A stretch of DNA of 64,000 nt from [Eubacterium] saphenum (GTDB lineage Bacteria; Bacillota; Clostridia; Peptostreptococcales; Anaerovoracaceae): contig SFHC01000006.1 in the NCBI GenBank assembly GCA_004555725.1, positions 1 to 64,000 of the forward strand. The letters are read 5' to 3'. Each line of letters begins with the position of its first letter. Position 1 is the first letter of the stretch. Under the pieces are notes generated by a model. It was not told the DNA's origin. It did not search any database and worked only from the letters and a program-made list of their open reading frames with translations. The translations under genes and the position numbers were made by a program. Below are positions 1 to 6,756 of this stretch, one piece after another.

Positions 1-31
1 TTCTGAAATATGAGGAGTATTAAAGCCAAAA

Positions 32-62
32 ATCTCGGGTGGAAAAATATTCCATCCGAGAT
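32..62 (-). terminator. Hairpin with T-run on the minus strand
   Basis: Two 13-base arms (32-44 and 50-62) pair with one G-U wobble around a 5-base loop. On the minus strand the stem is followed by five T residues (plus-strand A run at 27-31). It fits an intrinsic terminator for transcripts coming leftward from the metalloregulator gene. Confidence 0.6.
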
Positions 63-103
63 AAATTAAAAATACTTACACACTTAACTTGACAATCCCA
101 AAG

Positions 104-150
104 CAGGTGCCGTACGGAACATTCTTATTCCGTGCGGCACCTGTCTTTTA
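104..150 (+). terminator. Strong 16-bp hairpin between genes
   Basis: Arms 104-119 and 128-143 form a nearly perfect 16-bp stem with an 8-base loop, followed on the plus strand by TCTTTTA. It lies just beyond the stop of the minus-strand metalloregulator and could terminate transcripts arriving from either side. Confidence 0.6.
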
Positions 151-181
151 CTGTCAGTGATGGACAGACAAGTATTTTTCG

Positions 182-562
182 CTAGTCTTGCGGCTCCAGC
201 TTTTCAACCTGTTCTTTCAGAGCCGTGAAGGTCTCGTCGCTGAGATCGTGTTCAACACGGCAGGCATCTTCGCGCGCAATTACCGGATCGACGCCAAGAT
301 ACTCAAACAGAAAACTCAGCACGCGGTGGCGCTCATATACGCTGCTCGCAATTCCCATTCCTGAATCTGTAAGATGAATCATGCCTTCCTTATCCATTTC
401 AATAAACTTTTCTTCGCGAAGACGGCGGGTTGCGTAGGAAACGCTTGGTTTAGTGACGCCGAGGTGGTTGGCGATGTCCACAGACCGGACATAGCCGTGT
501 TCATTGTGAAGCATCAGAATCGCTTCCAGATAATCTTCTGCCGATTTACGTACTTTCCCCAT
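182..562 (-). CDS. DtxR/MntR-family metal-dependent transcriptional regulator
   Basis: This is a 126-residue regulator with an N-terminal winged helix (about residues 7-70) and a helical dimerisation/metal domain, and no C-terminal SH3/FeoA-like domain, which is the MntR architecture. Candidate metal ligands by alignment are D10, E13, H79, C101, E104 and H105. The Asp at position 10 is MntR-like, while Cys in C-R-V-E-H resembles the DtxR/IdeR primary site, so the cognate metal (Mn or Fe) cannot be assigned from sequence. It faces the feo genes, whose upstream palindromes resemble DtxR-family boxes, so it is the likely iron-dependent repressor there (inference). I start at the ATG at 562 by homology. 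A TTG extension to 628 is possible, because the strong SD (601-613) sits well upstream. Confidence 0.85.
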   Translation of the reverse strand: MGKVRKSAEDYLEAILMLHNEHGYVRSVDIANHLGVTKPSVSYATRRLREEKFIEMDKEGMIHLTDSGMGIASSVYERHRVLSFLFEYLGVDPVIAREDACRVEHDLSDETFTALKEQVEKLEPQD

Positions 563-576
563 TTTGCTTGTAATCC

Positions 577-600
577 CGAAAGACAGTGACAGTCTTTCGG
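577..600. promoter_or_regulatory. 9-bp dyad between SD and start of the metalloregulator
   Basis: A perfect 9-bp inverted repeat (CCGAAAGAC / GTCTTTCGG, spacer of about 7) lies between a strong minus-strand SD (complement of 601-613) and the ATG at 562. It may be an RNA hairpin affecting translation or an operator. It does not resemble the palindromes in the feo region. Confidence 0.4.
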
Positions 601-736
601 ATCTCCTTTCTCCATCTGCCGATGGCAATTCTTTTCATGACAAAACACGATCCGGCAAGGCTGTATTCGTGTATTATGTCGTATACGCGAAAAGCGCTGC
701 CTTCTCGCGCAGATTCATTGCTTTTTTGTTCATCTC

Positions 737-766
737 TTGCTTTAAAAATTGTATACTCTATATATT
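737..766 (+). promoter_or_regulatory. Candidate promoter of the pentapeptide-repeat gene
   Basis: TTGCTT at 737-742 and TATATT at 761-766 are separated by 18 bases, about 110 bases upstream of the pentapeptide-repeat ATG. The rest of the 629-873 gap holds no gene I can support. Confidence 0.45.
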
Positions 767-873
767 ACCATTATTCCGTGTGTTGTACCATGGTTTTGCA
801 AGTTTCCTGTTTTTCTCCGATTCTGTGGTGAAAAAATATAGGAAAGAGCACATAAGCTGAAAGGAGGCGCAGG

Positions 874-1581
874 ATGATGAGAGAAGAAATGTCAGAGAAC
901 GCGCTTAAGAAAAAACTAACGGAGCGCAGTGGAGAAAAACTGCTGCAGCTTCATGAACCGGTGTTTAACAATCTGGACCTGTCGGGCTGGGATTTGTCTG
1001 GCCTGGATCTCAGATGGGCGGATTTCCATAATTGTATACTGGAACAGACAGATTTTCACGGAAGTGATCTGTCGAATGCATGTTTCCGAGATGCAAAGCT
1101 GAAAGGCGCAGATTTCCGCGGGTGCGTCCTGCACGGAACAGATCTTCGCTGGGATGATCTGCGCGGCATCCATATTGAAGGCGCGGATCTCTATGCCGCG
1201 CAGCTAGAAGGCTCCCAGACAGAAGGAATTGTCGATGATGAGAATACCAGGTTTTTCCGGATGGAGTGCCCGGAAATCGGAGCCTTTGTCGGGTATAAAA
1301 AATGTTTTAACAATACGCTGGTTCAGCTTCTGATACCGGCAGACGCTAAACGGGTCATGGCGACGACTCGCGCAGGAAGATGCAATAAGGCAAAAGTCCT
1401 GTCGATCAAGACGTTTGACGGTGAACAGAGTTTTGAGGAAACCTGCGCGCTTGCCGATCCGAATTTTATTTACCGCCGAGGATGCTGGGTGCATGTGGAT
1501 CCGTTTGATGAAAACCGGTGGCTGGAATCCACACCGGGCATCTATTTCTGGCTTACGCCGGAAGAGGCGCTCGCATATTAG
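874..1581 (+). CDS. Pentapeptide-repeat protein with DUF5758-like C-terminal domain
   Basis: The 235-residue protein has an amphipathic N-terminus, then pentapeptide repeats of the A(D/N)LxX type at about residues 34-112 (repeated L-S-G-W-D, A-D-F, S-D-L and G-A-D-L units), which should fold as a right-handed quadrilateral beta-helix. The remaining 120 residues (aromatic-rich, ending in a W-L-T-P-E-E motif) resemble the DUF5758-type domain often found behind such repeats. AAGGAGG at 861-867 lies six bases before the start. It has no signal peptide, so it is probably cytoplasmic. Pentapeptide proteins can mimic DNA or act as scaffolds, but nothing here assigns a specific role. It is monocistronic and convergent with the next gene. 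Confidence 0.8.
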   Translation: MMREEMSENALKKKLTERSGEKLLQLHEPVFNNLDLSGWDLSGLDLRWADFHNCILEQTDFHGSDLSNACFRDAKLKGADFRGCVLHGTDLRWDDLRGIHIEGADLYAAQLEGSQTEGIVDDENTRFFRMECPEIGAFVGYKKCFNNTLVQLLIPADAKRVMATTRAGRCNKAKVLSIKTFDGEQSFEETCALADPNFIYRRGCWVHVDPFDENRWLESTPGIYFWLTPEEALAY

Positions 1582-1621
1582 AAAAATCGGAATGCGTGAA
1601 ATCGAAAAAAATCTGCGTAAG

Positions 1622-2659
1622 TTATCGATCCTGATCCGGCGCCGGCTGAGCCGGAGGCGTTGCCTGGACTGCCTCCTTGCGCAGTTTCTTTTTGTCCTGG
1701 AAAAAGGCGATGGCAATACCCATCAGTATGGCAATGCCGCAGAACACCTGGAGCGCAAAGGTCGGAACCTGGCTGTCCGGGACGATCATGGCGAGAAGCC
1801 CCATAGCGGCTGCCGGCGGGATCCACAGGCTGCTCTTCTGAATGGTCAGGAAACTGCACACGATGACGCAGAGTACGCAGAGCACCAGAGGAAGATGCAG
1901 GGTGTCGATGATCAGAAAACGGAAGAATGCGCCGTACGCTGCGCAGGCGGTAATCAGAAGGGACACAGCAAGCGGGCGTTTTCTCGCAGGACTCTTGGGA
2001 TTGGTGAATTCTGTAAATGCGACCAAAACCGGAGGAGCCGCGATAAACAGCAGGTGTGCCTGAATGGCAATCCAAGCGATAAGCATGACGGTGACAATTC
2101 GTTTTCCGGCACTGATGAGCTGTTCTCTGTCTGGATACGGGGCAGGTGTAAAAGGCGCCGGAATGCGTTTATGCATGCGCACCAGAATCTCGTGAAAGAG
2201 AATGACGCCCAGGGTCAGAGTAGATGCGGAAATCGGATAGACGATGCTTCTGGTCTGCAGGATGACCGGAAGAACGGCAGCGCTGATGATCGGCGCCATG
2301 CTTGTGCGGCCGAACAGGTAAAAGACCTGACTGACGATAAATGCCAGGACGATCTGATACCAGATGGAAAGCGGGACATAGCGCACGATCAGGAGGCCGG
2401 AAGCCGCACAGCAGGTGATCAGAATAAACATCCGAACAGAACTGACTCTCCACGGCTGCCGTGGAGAAATCAGGTAGCCGAGCGCCATGGCAGCAATTTC
2501 CGGGAAAATGATTTCCTTATCCTGCAGTCCTTCAGAAACGCCCGCCATGAGAAGCAGAACAGCAGCGGCCAGGAACAGGGACATTCCATTCAGCCGATTG
2601 CCCTTTCCTGTGCTGTTTTCTGTGCTGATGCGGGTAATTGGTTTTGATATTTTTAACAT
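1622..2659 (-). CDS. Polytopic membrane protein, HPP-like
   Basis: This is a roughly 345-residue integral membrane protein with about nine hydrophobic segments and a Pro/Ala/Gln-rich charged tail. The segments look like two related halves, each with a small-residue-rich stretch (A-P-I-I-S-A and A-A-P-P-V-L-V-A-F), reminiscent of the HPP family. That is a tentative family call with no catalytic signature. The ATG at 2659 is preferred because AGAAGGA lies upstream at normal distance. An in-frame extension to about 2800 would add residues without membrane-protein character and would run into the dyad at 2771-2802. It diverges from the feo genes. Substrate is unknown. Confidence 0.6.
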   Translation of the reverse strand: MLKISKPITRISTENSTGKGNRLNGMSLFLAAAVLLLMAGVSEGLQDKEIIFPEIAAMALGYLISPRQPWRVSSVRMFILITCCAASGLLIVRYVPLSIWYQIVLAFIVSQVFYLFGRTSMAPIISAAVLPVILQTRSIVYPISASTLTLGVILFHEILVRMHKRIPAPFTPAPYPDREQLISAGKRIVTVMLIAWIAIQAHLLFIAAPPVLVAFTEFTNPKSPARKRPLAVSLLITACAAYGAFFRFLIIDTLHLPLVLCVLCVIVCSFLTIQKSSLWIPPAAAMGLLAMIVPDSQVPTFALQVFCGIAILMGIAIAFFQDKKKLRKEAVQATPPAQPAPDQDR

Positions 2660-2770
2660 TCTTCCGTATCCTTCTATTATCAGCATTAAGTTTATTGACA
2701 ATTCAACGCGGGCGATACTTCGGAAGATTACGACGTATCGCGGTATGCTTATAGAAAATCCATATAATGT

Positions 2771-2802
2771 AATTGTACTACAATGCAGTAGGTTATACAA
2801 TT
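2771..2802. promoter_or_regulatory. Nested inverted repeat in the divergent intergenic region
   Basis: AATTGTA (2771-2777) and TACAATT (2796-2802) form a perfect outer dyad, with CTAC/GTAG as an inner pair. It lies upstream of the minus-strand membrane protein gene and could be an operator or part of its promoter region. No binding protein can be named. Confidence 0.3.
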
Positions 2803-2845
2803 GGTATCCTTGTTCATGTTTTTGAATAAAATTGCAGGAGAAGGA

Positions 2846-2874
2846 TTGACAATCGCGGTTAGTTATATTAAACT
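2846..2874 (+). promoter_or_regulatory. feo promoter overlapped by a DtxR-like box
   Basis: A consensus -35 (TTGACA, 2846-2851) is followed after 17 bases by TAAACT (2869-2874). The palindrome at 2858-2877 covers the spacer and the -10, so a bound repressor would block RNA polymerase. This is the classic arrangement for metal-dependent repression of iron uptake. Confidence 0.65.
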
Positions 2875-2877
2875 AAC
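2858..2877. promoter_or_regulatory. DtxR-family-like operator, feoA
   Basis: GTTAGTT and AACTAAC form perfect 7-bp arms around a 6-base AT spacer. A weaker dyad, TGTTA N8 TAACA, follows at 2881-2898. Related palindromes occur before feoB (3488-3501) and before the FeoB-associated gene (5959-5976). The half-site TTAGTTA/TTAGGTTA resembles known DtxR/IdeR-type boxes. Assignment to the regulator at 182-562 is inference. Confidence 0.6.
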
Positions 2878-2986
2878 ATGTGTTAGATGATGTTAACATA
2901 ATGCTGAGGCGAAATCGTTCGCTTCATTTATATGTATAGGTGTACAGGATGTATCGGTTAAGAAGATCGTCCGGAAAGGAATGGTT

Positions 2987-3199
2987 ATGATACCGATTGC
3001 AATGATGAGTCCGGGAGATACCGTTACGATTAAGAAAATTACCGGAAGCGACAAGGTGCGCCAGCATTTGTCTGAATTAGGCTGTGTCGTTGACGGTAAG
3101 ATTACGGTTGTATCTAGAATCGGAGGCAGTGTGATTCTTCAGGTGAAGGACAGCCGCGTAGCTCTTGACAGAACGATGGCGAACCGGATCCTGGTATAG
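2987..3199 (+). CDS. feoA: FeoA domain protein (first copy)
   Basis: A 70-residue single-domain FeoA protein with an SH3-like fold. It opens with M-S-P-G-D-T-V, followed by a glycine-rich turn and R-I-G-G-S-V-I-L-Q-V, all typical of FeoA. FeoA proteins are small cytoplasmic partners needed for FeoB Fe(II) transport. The ATG at 2987 is chosen because GGAAAGGA (2973-2980) is six bases upstream, whereas the ATG at 2981 has no spacing. It is the first gene of the feo locus behind a promoter overlapped by a DtxR-like palindrome, and 15 bases separate it from a second feoA. Confidence 0.88.
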   Translation: MIPIAMMSPGDTVTIKKITGSDKVRQHLSELGCVVDGKITVVSRIGGSVILQVKDSRVALDRTMANRILV

Positions 3200-3214
3200 A
3201 ATGGGGGAAGTCAG

Positions 3215-3436
3215 ATGAAAACATTGAAAGATCTTCAGATTGGAGAATCGGGAACTGTTGTGAAGATCACAGGCGCGGGTCCGACCAAGAGAAGAATCAT
3301 GGATATGGGCGTCATTAAAGGCGCAGAAATAATGGTCAGAAAGGTTGCGCCTCTCGGAGATCCGATTGAGGTTAACCTGAGGGGATATGAACTCTCCCTG
3401 AGAAAAGCGGAAGCAGAGAATATCATCGTCGAATAG
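3215..3436 (+). CDS. feoA: FeoA domain protein (second copy)
   Basis: A 73-residue FeoA protein with the canonical pattern G-E-S-G-T-V-V-K-I at the start, R-R-I-M-D-M-G-V-I-K-G in the middle and a C-terminal L-R-K-A-E-A-E-N-I-I-V. It matches the FeoA consensus better than the first copy, so the two proteins probably have distinct roles in the FeoB complex, as in other clostridia with paired feoA genes (inference). A GGGGGAAG ribosome binding site precedes the ATG. A 220-base gap with its own palindrome separates it from feoB. Confidence 0.92.
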   Translation: MKTLKDLQIGESGTVVKITGAGPTKRRIMDMGVIKGAEIMVRKVAPLGDPIEVNLRGYELSLRKAEAENIIVE

Positions 3437-3487
3437 CATGATGAGGCGCCGTCAGGACTGCATGAACGCAGTCTGTGTACTCAACGG

Positions 3488-3501
3488 TTAGTTATAACTA
3501 A
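3488..3501. promoter_or_regulatory. DtxR-family-like operator, feoB
   Basis: TTAGTTATAACTAA is a perfect 14-bp palindrome in the feoA-feoB gap, just after a small hairpin (GACTGC/GCAGTC near 3456-3472). It shares its half-site with the palindrome in front of feoA. It suggests that feoB has its own metal-controlled promoter, although I see no clear -35. Confidence 0.55.
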
Positions 3502-3656
3502 TAAAAAGTAGAGAATGTTAACTGAAAAAAACCGCGGACGCAAATCAGCGGAAACGCGCGCAGGGTGCTGCAGTGAAACGGCGGAGGCAATACACCGGTG
3601 AACTTCAGGTTATGATGCGGCAGTCTGTATGAAAAAAAGAAAAGGAGCATGAAAGC

Positions 3657-5810
3657 GTGAAAATTAAGATTGCGCTGGCCGGAAACCCAAACTGCGGAAA
3701 GACGACCTTGTTTAATGATTTGACAGGAAGTACGCAGTATGTCGGAAATTGGCCCGGAGTTACAGTTGAGAAAAAGGAAGGACGTCTGAAGGGTCATAAG
3801 GATGTGATTATTCAGGACCTTCCTGGAATTTATTCGTTGTCGCCATATACGATGGAGGAAGTGGTTTCCAGAAATTATCTGGTAAATGAAAAACCGGATG
3901 CCATTATCAATATTATCGACGGTACCAACATCGAGAGAAACCTCTATCTGACGACACAGATCCTGGATTTACACATTCCGACTGTCATTGCAGTGAATAT
4001 GTATGATCTGATAAAGAAAAACGGTGACCGTGTGGATCTGAAGAAGCTGGCAAAAGAGCTCGGGTGCCCGGTCATCCCGATCAGCGCGCTGAAAGGCAAG
4101 GGAGGAACGGAGCTGGTCAATAAGGCCATCGAGATTGCCAGACGTCACCAGTCTGGAGAAGCGCCGCATGTGTTTGCCGGAAGCGTCGAGCATGCCCTTG
4201 CACATATCGAGGAGTCTGTTTCACCTTTTGTCGATCAGAATAATCTGAGATGGTACGCGATCAAGCTGTTTGAACGCGATGAGAAAGTCATCGAAGAGCT
4301 GGGGCTGGATGAACCTCTGATGAAGCACCTGGACATGCATATTCAGGACTGTGAGAAAGAGATGGATGATGACGCAGAAAGCATTATCACCAATCAGCGT
4401 TACGCTTACATCCAGAAAGTTGTGGATGACGCAGTTCATCAGAAGCGGGCACGAGGCAATATGACTCTGTCTGACCGTATCGACCGGGTAGTCACCAACC
4501 GCTGGCTGGCACTCCCGATATTTGCGGGCGTCATGTTCCTGATGTATTACATTTCCATTTCTACACTGGGCGGCTGGCTGACAGACTGGACCAACGATAC
4601 GCTGTTTGGAACGTACATCACCAATGCCGCGAACGCCGGACTGAAGGCGATCGGATCTCCGGCCTGGCTGCAGAGTCTGCTGGTTGACGGAATCATCGGC
4701 GGCGTCGGAACTGTACTCGGATTTGTTCCGCAGATGGTGCTGATCTTCATCTTCATGGCGCTCCTGGAAGACTCCGGGTATATGGCGCGTGTCGCGTTTA
4801 TCATGGACCGTCTGTTCCGCAGGTTCGGACTTTCTGGAAAATCTTTTGTGCCGATTCTGATCGGAACCGGCTGCGGTGTTCCGGCGATTATGGCAACCCG
4901 CACGATTGAAAACGAACGCGACCGGAGAATGACGATCATGCTGTGCACATATCTTCCGTGCGGCGCGAAACTGACCATTATCGGTGTTATTGTTTCGACG
5001 TTCTTCCCGGGATCCAAGTTCATTGCTCCGGCGATGTACTTCCTTGGAATCGCGGTCATTGTTCTTGCGGGTATTGCACTGAAGAAAGTCGGGTATTTTG
5101 CCGGCGATCCGGCTCCGTTCGTCATGGAGCTTCCGGCTTACCATCTGCCGACCGTCAAGGGTGTGGCGATTCACACCTGGGATCGCGCCAAGCATTTCAT
5201 CATGAAGGCCGGAACGATCATTTTCTCGATCACGGTCATCCTCTGGTTCCTCCAGTCGTTCAACTTCCGCCTGCAGATGGTGGATATGGACCAGTCCATG
5301 CTGGCAGCCATCGGACATGCGCTCCACTGGATCTTCGTTCCGCTCGGATTCGGAAGCTGGAAGGGAACAGTTGCCGCAATCTCTGCGTTTGCCGCAAAGG
5401 AGCAGGCAACATCCACACTGGCTCTGCTCGGAGGCTTCAGTGAGACCAGCAGAGCAGGCATGCACGCGATTTTTTCCGGAGCGGGCGTTCCGTCTGCAAC
5501 ACTGGCTGCGTTCAGCTTCCTGATGTTCAACCTGTTCGACCCGCCGTGCCTGGTTGCGATGGTTACTGCGTTTAAAGAACAGGGAGAACAGAAATGGGGC
5601 TGGTATACCGTCGGGTTCCAATTCCTGGTCGGATTCATGATGTCCTTTATCACCTATCAGATGGGGGCGTGGCTGATTTACGGCGTCAAGTTCGGCATCG
5701 GACAGGCCGGGGCTTTAGCGGTCCTTGCGTTTATTGCGTTCTGTGTATTCCGCAGACCTTCTAAATCCAAGGCCGGAAGCATCCCGGACGGAGAGCCGGC
5801 GGTGAAGTAA
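3657..5810 (+). CDS. feoB: Fe(II) transporter FeoB
   Basis: A 717-residue ferrous iron permease. The N-terminal G domain has G1 GNPNCGKTT (about residues 9-17), G3 DLPG, and G4 N-M-Y-D. A helical GDI-like region follows (about 170-270), then roughly ten membrane segments with two gate (nucleoside-recognition-type) domains, carrying conserved cysteines in G-T-G-C-G-V-P-A and Y-L-P-C-G-A-K. Length is normal for the family. It imports Fe(II) across the cytoplasmic membrane with FeoA as partner. The start is GTG at 3657 behind AAAGGAG (3641-3647). An ATG at 3649 would encode only three codons and ends across this GTG. A palindromic operator precedes the gene. Confidence 0.97.
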   Translation: MKIKIALAGNPNCGKTTLFNDLTGSTQYVGNWPGVTVEKKEGRLKGHKDVIIQDLPGIYSLSPYTMEEVVSRNYLVNEKPDAIINIIDGTNIERNLYLTTQILDLHIPTVIAVNMYDLIKKNGDRVDLKKLAKELGCPVIPISALKGKGGTELVNKAIEIARRHQSGEAPHVFAGSVEHALAHIEESVSPFVDQNNLRWYAIKLFERDEKVIEELGLDEPLMKHLDMHIQDCEKEMDDDAESIITNQRYAYIQKVVDDAVHQKRARGNMTLSDRIDRVVTNRWLALPIFAGVMFLMYYISISTLGGWLTDWTNDTLFGTYITNAANAGLKAIGSPAWLQSLLVDGIIGGVGTVLGFVPQMVLIFIFMALLEDSGYMARVAFIMDRLFRRFGLSGKSFVPILIGTGCGVPAIMATRTIENERDRRMTIMLCTYLPCGAKLTIIGVIVSTFFPGSKFIAPAMYFLGIAVIVLAGIALKKVGYFAGDPAPFVMELPAYHLPTVKGVAIHTWDRAKHFIMKAGTIIFSITVILWFLQSFNFRLQMVDMDQSMLAAIGHALHWIFVPLGFGSWKGTVAAISAFAAKEQATSTLALLGGFSETSRAGMHAIFSGAGVPSATLAAFSFLMFNLFDPPCLVAMVTAFKEQGEQKWGWYTVGFQFLVGFMMSFITYQMGAWLIYGVKFGIGQAGALAVLAFIAFCVFRRPSKSKAGSIPDGEPAVK

Positions 5811-5852
5811 AGCGTCACACATTTGCGGTTAATCCCTGTTCAGGGACAAAAT

Positions 5853-5942
5853 GGAACTGAGCAAGGTTAATCGGATGAAATCTGCCGATTTCATCTCTTG
5901 CGCCGGGCGGACCGGATGCATAATTGGCATCTGTCTGCCCGG
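5853..5942 (+). ncRNA. Candidate NiCo/czcD-like (iron-responsive) riboswitch
   Basis: The segment starts GGAACTGAGCAAGG. GCAAG (5861-5865) pairs with CTTGC (5897-5901) around a perfect 9-bp hairpin (5874-5882/5887-5895, loop TGCC). It continues G-CCGGGC and a third long stem (5903-5912/5933-5942, one mismatch) containing GATGC/GCATC. From memory, the NiCo/czcD riboswitch begins G-ACTGAGCAGG and has GCAGCCGGGC after its second stem, which this resembles. That class has been reported to respond to Fe(II). The usual closing P1 partner is not seen, so the call is tentative. Confidence 0.4.
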
Positions 5943-5958
5943 TAATATAAAAAATATG

Positions 5959-5976
5959 GGTTAGATATGTTTAACC
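5959..5976. promoter_or_regulatory. DtxR-family-like operator before the FeoB-associated gene
   Basis: GGTTA N8 TAACC is an 18-bp dyad whose half-site matches the other two feo palindromes. It lies within a weak promoter (TTTAAC 5970-5975, TATAAA 5994-5999). It follows the structured RNA candidate, so transcripts starting here would not contain that RNA. Confidence 0.45.
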
Positions 5977-6112
5977 AAGGGGCGGCGGGGTATTATAAAA
6001 ATGTCTTCGGAGGAAGATCGGTCAATCTAGTGTAAAATCTGGATGTGAACAGTTGAAATGAAATGTGACAGGATCCGGAAATCGTGTGTTTTCGGTCTTT
6101 GGAGGTATGGAG

Positions 6113-6316
6113 ATGAACCCTGTTGTAGTAATCCTTATAATTGTAATTGCTGTGCTGTTTCTGCTGGCGCTTCGCCATTCCATCAAGAATGCCGGGAAAT
6201 GCAGCGGATGCGACGGGACCAAATGCGGTACCTGCGCGGCACTGAATGAGATGGCGGAAGATCTGCAGAAAAAAGAGGCAGACCGGATGCAGAATAATGC
6301 GCGCGGATCAGAGTAA
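6113..6316 (+). CDS. FeoB-associated Cys-rich membrane protein
   Basis: A 67-residue protein with one N-terminal membrane helix (about residues 3-21, rich in V, I and L) followed by a cysteine cluster C-S-G-C-D-G-T-K-C-G-T-C (about residues 30-41) and a charged tail. This is the signature of the small FeoB-associated Cys-rich membrane proteins, which sit beside feoB in many clostridia and may handle iron at the inner face of the transporter (inference from family). The ATG at 6113 has GGAGG seven bases upstream. The next ORF starts 32 bases later. Confidence 0.9.
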   Translation: MNPVVVILIIVIAVLFLLALRHSIKNAGKCSGCDGTKCGTCAALNEMAEDLQKKEADRMQNNARGSE

Positions 6317-6348
6317 AGAGAAATCTGCGCCGGAACAGGAGGTATTTC

Positions 6349-6639
6349 GTGAGTGTTGTTATTTTAGGCGGAAACGAACGTATGGAACGGAAGTACGCAG
6401 ATATCTGCAGAGAGTATAACTGCAGTGCTAAAGTCTTTACCAAAATTAAGAGCGGGCTGAAAGGGAGGATTGGAAATCCGGATCTGCTCGTCATGTTTAC
6501 GAGCACCATGTCCCATAAGATGGTGAGGGCTGCAGTTGCGGCAATTGATGAAGAATGCGTCGATATTATCCATGCTCCGAGCAGTTCTGCCAGCGCGCTC
6601 AGAAATATCCTTCAGGATAAAGTAAACATAACAATGTAA
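6349..6639 (+). CDS. DUF2325 domain protein
   Basis: A 96-residue DUF2325 protein: S-V-V-I-L-G-G-N-E at the N-terminus, then conserved short motifs around M-F-T-S-T-M-S-H and I-I-H-A-P-S-S-S-A-S-A-L. Such proteins commonly accompany feo genes in Firmicutes, and their molecular function is not established. The start is GTG with AGGAGG (6337-6342) six bases upstream. Its position 32 bases after the Cys-rich protein and before a strong terminator makes it the last gene of the feo locus. Confidence 0.85.
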   Translation: MSVVILGGNERMERKYADICREYNCSAKVFTKIKSGLKGRIGNPDLLVMFTSTMSHKMVRAAVAAIDEECVDIIHAPSSSASALRNILQDKVNITM

Positions 6640-6692
6640 AAGCAATAGTGAGTATACAAGATTGCCTGACGGTGGGGTTGTGTATACAAGGC

Positions 6693-6745
6693 AAACGGAC
6701 GGGAAACAGGGTTATTAAGACCAAGGATTCCCGTCCGTTTTTAAC
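6693..6745 (+). terminator. Terminator of the feo locus
   Basis: A perfect 13-bp stem (6693-6705/6728-6740) ends in a run of T on the plus strand. It separates the DUF2325 gene from the convergent RNase Z gene and may serve both. Confidence 0.75.
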
Positions 6746-6756
6746 ATGTTCATGAA

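Noticed and set aside
1415..2647. 410-codon plus-strand frame across the HPP-like gene
   Set aside because: It is antisense to a protein with clear membrane-helix pattern, overlaps the pentapeptide gene and encodes a polar sequence without recognisable domains.
4221..5621. 466-codon minus-strand frame inside feoB
   Set aside because: It is the antisense shadow of FeoB; composition rich in R, N, H and Q, no domain.
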